From Gemmatimonadota bacterium (GTDB lineage Bacteria; Gemmatimonadota; Gemmatimonadetes; Gemmatimonadales; GWC2-71-9), in assembly GCA_027294455.1 (NCBI GenBank), contig JAPULZ010000214.1, positions 1 to 62,237 on the forward strand: 62,237 nucleotides of DNA, read 5' to 3'. Below are positions 37,801-45,996 of this stretch, in pieces (the first letter of the stretch is position 1; each line of letters starts with the position of its first letter). A program made the position numbers and the translations under genes. The notes below the pieces were generated by a model. The model saw only the letters and a list, made by a program, of their open reading frames with translations. It ran no database searches and was not told where the DNA came from.

Positions 37801-38448
37801 GAACGGGCCGAACGCGAAGGGATCCACGAGGCCGGCCAGAAACTCGCTCTCGAGATCGCCGAGGAAGACCCCGGCGATGCCGTAACCCACGAACAGGGCC
37901 ACGACACTGACATATGTGAACAACATGCTCCGGGTGAGCGTCGCGAGGGCGAAGAAGATGGCTCCGGTCAGCAGCACGTTGGGAGCCACCAGGGCAACGA
38001 ACGAGAACACATACGGGGTCAACGAGAACGGGCCCAGCCGCTCGGCTTCGATCCAGGGCATCAGGCTCCCCATCCACATCCCCAACGCCGTCGCGATGAG
38101 CGGGATGAACGCGATGACCAGCGCCCCGAAAAACCGCCCGCCCAGATAGCCCCACCTGGTGATGGGCTTCGTGTAGAACAACGCCGACATGTCGAGTTCG
38201 CAGTCCCGCTGGACGGCAGGGGCGACGAACGCGGTCGTGACGAATACGCCGATCACGGACATTATCAGCATGATCTGCATGATCACGTAGGGCGAGTTGC
38301 GGTTGACATTGCCGATCGCCCCGCCGACGATCACCCAGTCGCTCGAAATAGCCCCGAATCCAAACAAGAAGAACAGGATGGCGCAGATATAGGTCAGGTG
38401 CCGCTTCACCTGCAGGCGGAGCTCGAACCGAAAGATCTCCTTGAACAT
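34855..38448 (-). CDS. ABC-2 permease fused to M1-family metallopeptidase
   Basis: A 1197-residue fusion. The N-terminal half (about 1-570) is an ABC-2 type permease with two sets of about six transmembrane helices (first helix YICAILFFLFGFGAI). The C-terminal half is a periplasmic M1-type aminopeptidase with the zinc motif HEIGHQWWAHQ and a downstream Glu in LMSETMAQYAAL. That Glu follows 19 residues after the second His, one more than the classical HEXXH-X18-E. The start ATG at 38448 shares a base with the ATPase stop (TGATG), so the transporter subunits are translationally coupled. The frame is open 70 codons upstream within the ATPase gene, but that is a shadow. Export plus trimming of a peptide is plausible but unproven. 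Confidence 0.9.
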   Translation of the reverse strand: MFKEIFRFELRLQVKRHLTYICAILFFLFGFGAISSDWVIVGGAIGNVNRNSPYVIMQIMLIMSVIGVFVTTAFVAPAVQRDCELDMSALFYTKPITRWGYLGGRFFGALVIAFIPLIATALGMWMGSLMPWIEAERLGPFSLTPYVFSFVALVAPNVLLTGAIFFALATLTRSMLFTYVSVVALFVGYGIAGVFLGDLESEFLAGLVDPFAFGPFGLITQYWTAFEKNTTILPLGGVLLWNRILWLTVAGGIFTYTFTRFRFDVQTSERRKRNLDDELPEDTDAVPTFVLAAGSQRFSRATALHQYAHESRREFASILKSAPFIVLALFAVLNFASLALVLDQLFGTTVYPVTYLIVDIIEGGFALFLFIVLTFYSGDLIWKERTLKLNEVRDALPTPTWVAWAAKLTAIMGAILVLLICASLTGMGMQVFSGFFQVEFAVYVKGVFATLGADFLILAVLAFGLQVATNNKYLGYLAMVVYLVAIAVLPALGFEHRLYRFGERPGAPYSDMNHYGHFVAPTVSFLAYWGFLSVVLISLAHLFWMRGTDSSWRSRWKVARQRLSPQVVTSSAVGLTGFGLMGGFIFYNTNVLNTYRTSDDQTLRRVEWETKYKQYEGLAQPRITGVYVDAAIYPAQRAARISGTYRLENKTDSAIGALHVRMNPNVERFEFGIAQASIEMSDTVFGYYIYRFDEALAPGDTMMFGFEVEVVPHGFANSGSNTALVYNGSFFNNIEYFPHLGYDRGPELSDPNDRRKHDLPEAERMPPLSDDPAARANHYISTESDWVNFETVVSTSPDQIAIAPGYLQREWEENGRRYFHYKMDAPILNFFSFLSADYTVLRDRWNDVNIEIYYHRSHDYNLDRMVEGIKKSLEYYSANFSLYQHRQARIIEFPRYANFAQAFPNTIPYSEGLGFIARIDDEEDIDYVFYVTAHEIGHQWWAHQVIGAGMQGATLMSETMAQYAALMVMEKEYGKDKMRRFLRYELDQYLQGRSNETLYEQPLLLVENQSYIHYNKGSLVMYALRDYIGEETLNAALARYVDDVAFQGPPYTNSREFVSYLREATPDSLQYVIEDMFETITLYDNRATDAVYRDLGDGTYAVTLELSSTKFRADGKGVETEIAVNDWIDVGVFGEGEVDGVEQEIILYLKKHRIDGSTTEVEVIVDQLPLRAGIDPHNKLIDRNPDDNVTRVRHGRD

Positions 38449-39347
38449 CAGCCGCCCGCCCCGGTCGCCGTCGGCTGCGGCTCCAGCGTCGCAAAATAGA
38501 CGTCCTCCAGGTCCGCCTCCACCGCGTCGAACGTGGCGTCGGGCTGGATGTCGCTGTACACGTGAATCAAGCTCTGGCCGGACAGCAGGCGTGTCGAGAT
38601 CACGTTCAACTCCTGCCGATACGAGGCGATGTCCGTCCGCGGAATGAGCTTCCTCCACACCTTGCCCTGCAGCCCGGCCACCACATCGATGCGCTTGCCG
38701 GTCAGGAGTACTTCTCCCTCGGAAATGATCGCCATGTTGTTGCAGAGCACGCTGACATCGTCAACGATGTGGGTGGAGAGGATTACCACGATGTTCTCGC
38801 CAATGGCGCTCAGCAAATTGTGAAACCTGAGGCGTTCCGCTGGATCGAGGCCGGCAGTCGGCTCGTCGACGACGATGAGCTTGGGATCGCCGAGCAACGC
38901 CTGCGCGATACCGAACCGCTGTTTCATGCCGCCTGAGAACCCACCCAGATGCTTCTTACGCACGGTGTAGAGGTTGGTTTGCTGGAGCAGACCTTCTACG
39001 ATGTCCTTGCGCTCCGTGGCGTTGGTCAGGCCTTTCAAGATGGCGAGGTGATGTAACATTCCCTCCGCCGACACCTTGGGGTAGACCCCGAACTCCTGGG
39101 GCAGATATCCGAGGATGCGCCGGACAGCGTCCTTCTGCGTGAGCACGTCGATGTCGCCCAAGGTGATAGATCCCGCATCGGCCTCCTGGAGGGTCGCGAT
39201 GGTCCGCATGAGCGTGCTCTTCCCGGCGCCGTTCGGGCCCAGCAAGCCGAACATCCCCCTGCCGATGGAGAGCGAGACGTCCCGCAATGCGCGCACCCCG
39301 TTGGGATACGTCTTGGACAGGTTGGTGATGATCATCTCCGGCGACAT
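38448..39347 (-). CDS. ABC transporter ATP-binding protein
   Basis: A 299-residue ATPase subunit. Walker A GPNGAGKST, Q-loop in LPQEFGVYP, signature FSGGMKQR, Walker B LIVVDEP and H-loop STHIVDD are all present, so it should be active. The C-terminal 70 residues are an extension typical of ABC-2 partners. It overlaps the permease-peptidase gene, which must be its membrane partner. GGAG lies 6 bases before the ATG. It diverges from the DUF5686 gene across a 275-base region. Confidence 0.94.
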   Translation of the reverse strand: MSPEMIITNLSKTYPNGVRALRDVSLSIGRGMFGLLGPNGAGKSTLMRTIATLQEADAGSITLGDIDVLTQKDAVRRILGYLPQEFGVYPKVSAEGMLHHLAILKGLTNATERKDIVEGLLQQTNLYTVRKKHLGGFSGGMKQRFGIAQALLGDPKLIVVDEPTAGLDPAERLRFHNLLSAIGENIVVILSTHIVDDVSVLCNNMAIISEGEVLLTGKRIDVVAGLQGKVWRKLIPRTDIASYRQELNVISTRLLSGQSLIHVYSDIQPDATFDAVEADLEDVYFATLEPQPTATGAGG

Positions 39348-39590
39348 ACCAGGCTCCAGGTCAGTTGGTTGATCCAGCGGATACGACGTCCTCTTCCTCC
39401 ATGATCAGGCCTGGGGGTCCCAGCGACGCGGCTCTCTGGTACCCAGTGCGATGGCAGCGATCGCCCCATCCCGGCCCGTCCGATGGGGATGGCGATGTCC
39501 ACACCCCTCCTGAATCGACGTCGCCGTCGCCTCATAGTATGCCTGCAGCACCTGCCCTGCCATTCCCCGCACCGACTATCTTTCCGATCC

Positions 39591-39626
39591 ATGAAAACCA
39601 CGATCATCGGCCAGACGCAGCAGTGA
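39591..39626 (+). CDS. Possible 11-residue leader peptide overlapping the next gene
   Basis: An ATG at 39591 opens MKTTIIGQTQQ and stops at TGA 39624-39626. That TGA overlaps the GTG (39623-39625) proposed as the start of the DUF5686 gene. The arrangement would allow translational coupling. It could instead be the true N-terminus displaced by a frameshift. No strong Shine-Dalgarno precedes it. Confidence 0.3.
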   Translation: MKTTIIGQTQQ

Positions 39627-42013
39627 AGGCCCTGGTCCCCGGCGTTCTCGCCCTCCTCGCCACTGCCACCACCGCGACACCCATGGCGCCGCAAGCCGAC
39701 CGTCATACGGTGCAAGGGGTCGTCTACGATACGGTGTCGACCAAACCCGTCCCATTCGCCGTGGTACATGTGGCGGGCACGGACATGTCGACCCTCACGA
39801 ACCGCCGGGGCCGCTTCCGCTTGGACCTGAGCACCGGCGACTGGGAACTGGAGGTCCGCAAGATCGGCTACGGCATGGCATCGATCACCGTGGCGGTGTC
39901 GCGCGACCGGAGCGTGCCGGACGTGTTCCTGCGACCACTGCCGGTGGAGCTCGCGGCGGTGACCGTCACAGCCGAGGCGGATGATCCCGCCATGCGGATC
40001 ATCCGCGAGGCCATCGCCCGCAAAAACGACGTCCTGTCACGAATCCACGACTATCGCTACGATGCGTACGTCAAGTTCGTCGTGCGCGATCTCAAAAAAC
40101 ACGAGGATTCCACCAACGCCATCGTACTGGTGACCGAGACCCAGACTCGGGCCTACTGGGAACAGCCCGACACATATCAGGAAACCATCGTCGGCCGGCG
40201 CCAATCGAGCAACCTGGATGCCGAAAACAACCTCGTGTCGGTGGGGCAGATCGTCAACTTCAACCGCAACCGGATCGATCTCCAAAAATATTCCGTCGTG
40301 TCACCGACCGCCGACGACGCGCTCGACCACTACTCGTACTACTTGCTCGATACCCTGGTGTTGGACGGGCGAACCGTTTTTCGCCTGGCGCTGGAACCCA
40401 AATCTGCCGCGTCACCGTTGTTCGTCGGCATGATCGACATCGCGGACGTGACGTTCGACGTGCTGAGCATCGACGTGGGAATGAACGCGGCCGTGCGGTT
40501 CGACTTCCTCGAAAATCTCCGCTACAGCCAGCACATGCGCGACGTGGGCGACGATCATTGGATGCCCACCGAGATTGCGTTCTACGGCGAGGTGCACTTC
40601 GGTCTTCCCATCCCCGGGTTTCCATCGCACATGACATTCCGCCACACGGTTTCGCTGCGTGATTTTCGGTTCGACGAAGGCGATGCACCCGCCGGCCTGG
40701 GAGAGTATCTCGTGGTGGTGGAAGAGGGCGCGGACGATGTCGACAGGACCGCGTGGCCGAATCTTCGGCCCGAGCCTCTCACCGAGACAGAACGGTCCGC
40801 CTATGTGCGCATCGACTCGCTGGAGAACCGCCCTCGCAATTTGCGGTCGCACCTCTTCTTTGGGGCTGGCACCGCGTTGGTAATGAGCTTCCAGCCCGAC
40901 TTCTTTCACTTCAACCGCGTGGAGGGTGTGTACCTCGGTGCCGGCGCCACGCTCCGCGATTTGTCACCAGACCTCATCCTGCGAGCGAAGACGGGATACT
41001 CCTTCAGCAGCGATGAATGGCAATACCGGTTTGGGGCTCAGTATCGTGTCTGGGAGCGCCGGCGAGTGTGGATCGGCGCGGAGTATCGAGATGACGTGGT
41101 CCAGCGGCCGACGATGGTCTCCCGAACGTACAACCCCACCCACCTGGCCCTCCTCGGCAAAGTTGATCCGTTGGACTACTACCGCGAGACGGGATTCACG
41201 ATCTCGTTGAGCACGAAGCTCCTCGACTTCACCAGGCTCCAACTGCGGTACAACGACTTCGATCAAGGGTCGGTCCCGGTGGTCACCGACTACTCCGTCT
41301 TCAGCAAGACGAAGGTCCAGCGCGACAACCCCCTCATCGTGGACGGGCGGCTCCGCGCGCTCTCGGCGACGTTCACGTATGATTCACGTCCCTTCCTGAA
41401 AAGCAAGGGCCGGGATTTCATCTTCAATACGCTCACATACACGACCATCACGATTGGTGGTGAGCTGGCCTCACCGTCGTTCATCGGCAACGACTTCGAC
41501 TACTGGCGATATTTTCTCTGGATCCACCGGCGCCAACGCACGCTGAACATGGGGCTCACGACCTTGGATGGCATGCTCGGTACGTCGTCAGGCAAACTGC
41601 CGCCGCAGCGCTATTTCACGATGGACTTCGGCAACGGCGTGTTCTTCGAAGGGAACGGATTCAATACGCTGAACGAGTCGAACTTCTCGGGGAACCGGGC
41701 GGCCGTGCTGTTCGCCAGCCACGACTTCGACCAACAGCTCTTCCGCAGGAGCCGCATCCCCCTCATTCGCGATCTGCCTGTGACGCTGAGCGTCCACGGC
41801 GGCGTGTTTTGGACGAGCTTCGTGGAGCACACTGCCAATCCCGGCGACGACATGATTCCCACCGCCGCCACCGGCTACGGCGAGCTGGGATTCGGCATCG
41901 GCAACCTGACGCCGTTCTTGGCACCCATCAACCTGAGCGCCTGGTTCACGTGGCAACTTTCATCGTACGATACGAAGGGGTTCACGTTTCTTATTGGGGT
42001 GCCGGGGCAGTGA
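39623..42013 (+). CDS. DUF5686 outer-membrane-like protein with carboxypeptidase-regulatory domain
   Basis: A 796-residue exported protein. After the signal peptide (ALVPGVLALLATATTA) comes a CarboxypepD-regulatory-like beta-sandwich (QGVVYDTVSTKPVPFAVVHV, TNRRGRFRLDL, VRKIGYG), then the DUF5686 region with IIREAIARKNDVLSRIHDYRYDAYVK and a long beta-rich C-terminal half that probably forms an outer-membrane barrel. The family is common in Bacteroidota and Gemmatimonadota; its function is unknown. The frame is open 86 codons upstream without signal-like sequence. I place the start at GTG 39623, which overlaps a small upstream ORF. Divergent from the ABC transporter operon. Confidence 0.82.
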   Translation: MKALVPGVLALLATATTATPMAPQADRHTVQGVVYDTVSTKPVPFAVVHVAGTDMSTLTNRRGRFRLDLSTGDWELEVRKIGYGMASITVAVSRDRSVPDVFLRPLPVELAAVTVTAEADDPAMRIIREAIARKNDVLSRIHDYRYDAYVKFVVRDLKKHEDSTNAIVLVTETQTRAYWEQPDTYQETIVGRRQSSNLDAENNLVSVGQIVNFNRNRIDLQKYSVVSPTADDALDHYSYYLLDTLVLDGRTVFRLALEPKSAASPLFVGMIDIADVTFDVLSIDVGMNAAVRFDFLENLRYSQHMRDVGDDHWMPTEIAFYGEVHFGLPIPGFPSHMTFRHTVSLRDFRFDEGDAPAGLGEYLVVVEEGADDVDRTAWPNLRPEPLTETERSAYVRIDSLENRPRNLRSHLFFGAGTALVMSFQPDFFHFNRVEGVYLGAGATLRDLSPDLILRAKTGYSFSSDEWQYRFGAQYRVWERRRVWIGAEYRDDVVQRPTMVSRTYNPTHLALLGKVDPLDYYRETGFTISLSTKLLDFTRLQLRYNDFDQGSVPVVTDYSVFSKTKVQRDNPLIVDGRLRALSATFTYDSRPFLKSKGRDFIFNTLTYTTITIGGELASPSFIGNDFDYWRYFLWIHRRQRTLNMGLTTLDGMLGTSSGKLPPQRYFTMDFGNGVFFEGNGFNTLNESNFSGNRAAVLFASHDFDQQLFRRSRIPLIRDLPVTLSVHGGVFWTSFVEHTANPGDDMIPTAATGYGELGFGIGNLTPFLAPINLSAWFTWQLSSYDTKGFTFLIGVPGQ

Positions 42014-42061
42014 CCGTGCGGCTCCGCAGCGACACTCTCAAGTGAACCCACGCTCAAGGGC

Positions 42062-43684
42062 TTACCGCCTCGCCAGCAACACCTCCCCGTCCAGATCATC
42101 CGGCGCCTCGATGCCCAGCAGCACTGCCAGCGTCGCGGCGATATCGACCGTCTGGACGAACCCGTCGTGCCGGCCGGCGGGGATATTCGGGCCGGCGAAT
42201 ATGAGGGGGACGTGAGAGTCGTAGTCGTAGGGTGACCCGTGACTCGTACCCGTGGGGCTCGACGTCAAGAGGTGGTTCTCTGGACCGGCGAACATGATGT
42301 CGCCCGCGCGATCTGGATGAAAACTCCGTCGGTATCGCTCGAACACCGCTCCGGTGCCGGCCCCTTCCGCGACCTCATCGAAGGTATATGCCACGGCGAT
42401 CGCCTCGTGCCCGAGCATCTTCTCCGCCACATTCCGGCGGAAATGGGCCAGGCTAGCGGTAGGCGGCTCATCTCCTCCAAAGTCGAATAGTACGCCGGCG
42501 CCGAATAGGACCTCGGGAGCACGCTCGATGATGCCGTGGTCGACGGCCTCCTGGACCGCATCTCGCACCACGTTGCGCAACCCCCGGGTCGAGAGGCGTG
42601 CCGCCTCGACACCGCGCCGCGCCAGCTCCTCGGGCATGGCGAGCACGCCGTGGTCGGCGCTCAACGCCACGACATACCCCTCGGCCCCCACCTGCTGGTT
42701 CAAGAACGCGAAGAAGTCCGCCAGGAGACGGTCCATGCGGAGGTAGTAGTCCTGCACCTCCTGACTGAACGGCCCGTAGGGATGGCCGAGAATATCCGCC
42801 GCCGACAGGCCGAGGAACAGAATGTCCGGAGCGTCGTCCTGACCGAGCGCTTCATGTACCACGATGTCCCGGGCGAATGCCAGCGTCATCTCGTCGCCGA
42901 ACGGCGTGGCCCTGAGCGAGGTGAAGAAGCGGGCATCCGGTGTGCCACCGGGGCCGGCCAACCGGTGGGGGAACGTCGTCCGGATGCCGTCCGCCTCCGC
43001 CGCAAAGGCGTCTTCCCGGGACGCGGCGTATTGGTCGTCCGGCAGCAAGCGGATCCACTCTCGCCCATAGTACCGTACCGGGCGCCCGCTTTCGTTGAAC
43101 TCGTCCACCCACGCTGGATAGGATGCCCTGTAATACGACGACGTGACGTAGCGCCCCGTTGCGTTGTGGTACCAGTACGCGCCGTCCGGGTGGAGCCCAC
43201 CCATGAGAATCGCCGAGCGGTCCTTGAGGGCCACCGATATGACCTTGCTGTTGGGAGATTGCTCCTTCAGCCAGTCTCCCAGTGCCGGCCGCAGCAATTT
43301 GGCCGGCGAGCGACCGGCATCACCCGGAAAGCCGAGGATCGTGTGCGTGCTGTCGGCGACGGAATAGATGGAGCGCGCGGCCGCGCGCACGAAAAAGTTG
43401 TTTGCCACGATGCCGTGCCGGGATGGATACACCCCGGTGGCTATCGTGGCATGGCCGGGCGAGGTCGACGTCTCCGCATGATCCTGGTGCGCATCGGTGA
43501 AGACGGCTCCCTGGTCGAGTAGCCAGCGGAATCCTCCCGTGAACTGAGACTCGAACCGATCGAGGTAGTCGGCACGCATTTGATCGACGGAGAGCACCAC
43601 GACGAGTCGTGGATCTTGCGCGCCACACCCCACGACTACCAGAGCACACAGAAACAGACTCCAACGTATCCGTTGCAGCGTCAC
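42062..43684 (-). CDS. Alkaline phosphatase superfamily hydrolase (PafA/NPP-like)
   Basis: A 540-residue exported enzyme with lipobox VVVGCG. The metal and nucleophile motifs of the alkaline phosphatase/nucleotide pyrophosphatase superfamily are visible: VVVLSVDQMRADYL (metal Asp), HAETSTSPGHATIATGVYPSRHGI with the nucleophilic threonine, LGLSAADILGHPYGP, ALSADHGVLAMP and SHGSPYDYDSHVPLIFAG. It probably hydrolyses phosphate mono- or diesters in the periplasm. The start GTG at 43684 has GAGG 8 bases upstream and overlaps the extended stop of the methyltransferase gene by 4 bases (GTGA). It is thus the last gene of a four-gene minus-strand operon. Confidence 0.9.
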   Translation of the reverse strand: MTLQRIRWSLFLCALVVVGCGAQDPRLVVVLSVDQMRADYLDRFESQFTGGFRWLLDQGAVFTDAHQDHAETSTSPGHATIATGVYPSRHGIVANNFFVRAAARSIYSVADSTHTILGFPGDAGRSPAKLLRPALGDWLKEQSPNSKVISVALKDRSAILMGGLHPDGAYWYHNATGRYVTSSYYRASYPAWVDEFNESGRPVRYYGREWIRLLPDDQYAASREDAFAAEADGIRTTFPHRLAGPGGTPDARFFTSLRATPFGDEMTLAFARDIVVHEALGQDDAPDILFLGLSAADILGHPYGPFSQEVQDYYLRMDRLLADFFAFLNQQVGAEGYVVALSADHGVLAMPEELARRGVEAARLSTRGLRNVVRDAVQEAVDHGIIERAPEVLFGAGVLFDFGGDEPPTASLAHFRRNVAEKMLGHEAIAVAYTFDEVAEGAGTGAVFERYRRSFHPDRAGDIMFAGPENHLLTSSPTGTSHGSPYDYDSHVPLIFAGPNIPAGRHDGFVQTVDIAATLAVLLGIEAPDDLDGEVLLARR

Positions 43685-44466
43685 GCCGGGCGCCTCGCGC
43701 GGAAATTGACCCCCACTGTTCCGAAAAGGGCCGCAGAGGATTGCTGGGGTGCTCCGGCGAACACCTCTTCCTTCCAGGTGATCTCGAAGTCGAGAAATCC
43801 CGCCCCGGTCACCACCGCTTCCAGCTCTGCTTCCAGCAGAGCGCCGGCCACTCAAACCTTCCAGAGATCGATATCCCGCTTGGCCTCCTCCGGGACCGGC
43901 TTGTGTACCATGATATCGCCGATCTGTACCTTCCCTCCGGGCTTGAGGACCCGGTAGATCTCGCGATAGACGGCGGCCTTGTCGGGGCAAAGGTTGATCG
44001 ATCCGTTGGAGATGACGATATCGGCCCAGCCATCCTCTACCGGTAGCTGCTCCGCGTAGCCCTCCCTGAACTCCACGTGGGAGAACCCGGCCTCTCCGGC
44101 GGCCCGCGTGGCCCTCTCGCGCATCTCTGCCGTCATGTCCACGCCGATAACCCGGCCATCGGGCCCCGCGAGATGCCCCGCGATCAGGCTGTCGATGCCC
44201 GCGCCCGAGCCGACATCCACCACACGGCTCCCCCGCGGAATCTCCCCGAGGCTGAACGGGTTGCCAGTACCGGCAAACGACTCCACCGCCGTTTCGGGCA
44301 CGGCGTCGAGCAACGCTTCGTCATACTGAAGAATCCGAGCCAGGGTGCGGCCGGTGTGGAAGTGAAAGCCCCGCCCGGGATTGGCGGCCACTTCGGCGTA
44401 TTCCTTCCGGATCTCACACCGCAGTCCTTCGAGGTCGACGTCCGGGACCGTTACGTTGGTTGTCAC
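43681..44466 (-). CDS. ArsM-like SAM methyltransferase, probable selenoprotein (TGA = Sec205)
   Basis: A class I methyltransferase of the ArsM/AS3MT type. The SAM-binding motif is VVDVGSGAGIDS, followed by VIGVDMT, EFREGYAEQLPVEDGWAD, SNGSINLCPDK and YRVLKPGGKVQIGDI. The frame meets TGA at 43854-43852 directly after RDIDLWKV. It then continues VAGALLEAELEAVVTGAGF, FAGAPQQSSAALFGTVGVNF to a TGA at 43681, giving 261 residues, the family length. Aligned to human AS3MT LWGECLGGAL, the TGA occupies the catalytic Cys156 position. A SECIS-like hairpin follows, and the extended stop overlaps the next gene's GTG. If TGA were a stop, a 204-residue truncated protein would leave a 168-base gap. The other two arsenic-ligand cysteines are not obvious (FAGTGNP), so the substrate may not be arsenite. 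GTG start, GGAGG 4 bases upstream. Confidence 0.82.
43824..43842 (-). promoter_or_regulatory. Putative bacterial SECIS hairpin
   Basis: On the minus strand, 9 bases after the in-frame TGA, GCTCTGC and GCAGAGC form a perfect 7-bp stem around the loop TGGAA (8 bp with loop GGA if the T-A pair closes). The loop GG lies 17 bases beyond the TGA, inside the 16-37 nt window known for bacterial SECIS elements, and a G at the start of the apical loop is their one conserved feature. It is also coding sequence for ALLEAEL. Confidence 0.75.
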
Positions 44467-44553
44467 ATTCCCTCCCTGCAGAAAGCAATGTCGGTCACAC
44501 GTGACCCGGAATCTAGGGCCTTTGAGGAACCGGGGAACAGGCGGATCTTGTCG

Positions 44554-45960
44554 TCAAAGAGTCAGAAAGCTCCATTCCTTGGAGAACGGGACGCTACTGA
44601 ACCGTACACCTTTATTCGTCGTGACCCTGAGGTTATCACTGGGATTGATGCCGATCCCGGTTCGGGAGTCGTACAGGCCAGGCTCCATGCTGAACGTCAT
44701 GTTCTCCTCGAGGGGCGTGTAGTCTCCCAGAGCGATGAAGGGAGGCTGGTGCCCCGCGTAGAATTGCCCCTGACCGTGGCCCGGCCGGTGATAGATGAAG
44801 TCCTGCATGCCGGCGCTCACCTGGTGCTCGTGGATCTTCCGTGCGATGTCAGAGCACACCGCGCCCGCCGCCGACTCCTCTTCCTGGATGGCGATCGTCT
44901 CGGCCACCACCTCCCAGATGCGCTCCTGTTCCGCGGTCCATGGGGCGATGAGGTAATTGCGATAGCACTCGCCCCCGAATCCACCGATCTTGATGTCCGT
45001 GTTGACGTAGACGGTTTGGCCGCGCTCGATCTTGTTGTGAAAGAACTGATTAGGATGCGGATACGCCGACGCGACGCCCGCACGTACGTAATTGGAAGTG
45101 ACCTCGATCCCCACGGCGCTGTGCGGCTTCCCGTCCCGGCTGATGTCGTTCATCAGTAGGTCGATGCCGTACGCTTGGAGCGCCTGGCCCAGCTCGAAAT
45201 CGGTGGCATCCGTGCCGCGCTCCATGATGTAGTCCCGCGCGAACGCATGAATCTTGTCGAAGTAGCGATATGCGCGCTGCAGTAGGGCAAGTTCCTCGGG
45301 CGTCTTGATGATCTGCATCTGGAGACAACGGTCGCCTATGCTCACGAAGCGCGCCCCGGGGAGCACGTTGGCGGCCGTCCCACGCTCCGAGGCGGTCAGA
45401 GATCGGTCGAACCCGATGGTCTTGCCGGCCAGACCCCGATCCCTCAAACCCCGCAACATCCACTCGAACAAGTCGACGCGGGGCCCCTGCGCCACCGCCC
45501 CTCGGTTCGGAAAGCCACCCTCGGCGTGGGGATAGCAGAAGTAATGCTCGTTTTCGGTGACCCACCATGAATCGATGAGATCCCGATCGATCCCCGGCGA
45601 GTACCAGTACACCGTGTCCACTTCTTCGACGGGGAACAACACCCAGGTCGATCGCTCGCCACTTCGGCGGAAACACCCCGTGAAATACACCTGATTTTGA
45701 TCGGTACTCAACAGGATAGCGTCGACTCCGAGATCGGCGACTCGCTCCTTCAAACGCTGCGTGGCACGTTGGTGCCATGTCAACGGCAACCGGTCGACGC
45801 CGTGAGGCGCCGGTTCGAGATGGTCCGGGTTCGGCTCCAGCAGTCGATCGGAGTCGCCCGTGGCGGCGCCCGCGGCGCAGGCCAGCTCGCTGCTCGCGAC
45901 ACCGGCCCCCGCCAAGCCGGCACCGATCCGCTTGATGAAATCCCTCCTCGACGCAGTCAT
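44554..45960 (-). CDS. M24-family metallopeptidase, Tat-exported
   Basis: A 468-residue creatinase/Xaa-Pro aminopeptidase-like protein. The N-terminus SRRDFIKRIGAGLAGAG is a twin-arginine signal, followed by LAC, which could make it a Tat lipoprotein. The N-terminal domain is creatinase-like; the pita-bread domain carries candidate metal ligands in YVNTDIKIGGFGG, YHRPGHGQG and FSMEPGLYD with a final Glu/Asp-rich region. It probably acts as a periplasmic dimetal peptidase. It lies 36 bases downstream of the aldehyde dehydrogenase gene and 87 bases upstream of the methyltransferase gene on the same strand. AAGGA precedes the ATG by 10 bases. Confidence 0.88.
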   Translation of the reverse strand: MTASRRDFIKRIGAGLAGAGVASSELACAAGAATGDSDRLLEPNPDHLEPAPHGVDRLPLTWHQRATQRLKERVADLGVDAILLSTDQNQVYFTGCFRRSGERSTWVLFPVEEVDTVYWYSPGIDRDLIDSWWVTENEHYFCYPHAEGGFPNRGAVAQGPRVDLFEWMLRGLRDRGLAGKTIGFDRSLTASERGTAANVLPGARFVSIGDRCLQMQIIKTPEELALLQRAYRYFDKIHAFARDYIMERGTDATDFELGQALQAYGIDLLMNDISRDGKPHSAVGIEVTSNYVRAGVASAYPHPNQFFHNKIERGQTVYVNTDIKIGGFGGECYRNYLIAPWTAEQERIWEVVAETIAIQEEESAAGAVCSDIARKIHEHQVSAGMQDFIYHRPGHGQGQFYAGHQPPFIALGDYTPLEENMTFSMEPGLYDSRTGIGINPSDNLRVTTNKGVRFSSVPFSKEWSFLTL

Positions 45961-45996
45961 GGCATCACAATCCTTGCAGCAAAGGCTCCGAAGACC

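Noticed and set aside
36826..38499. A 557-codon plus-strand frame
   Set aside because: Antisense to the permease-peptidase gene, low-complexity EQRDG composition, no start signal.
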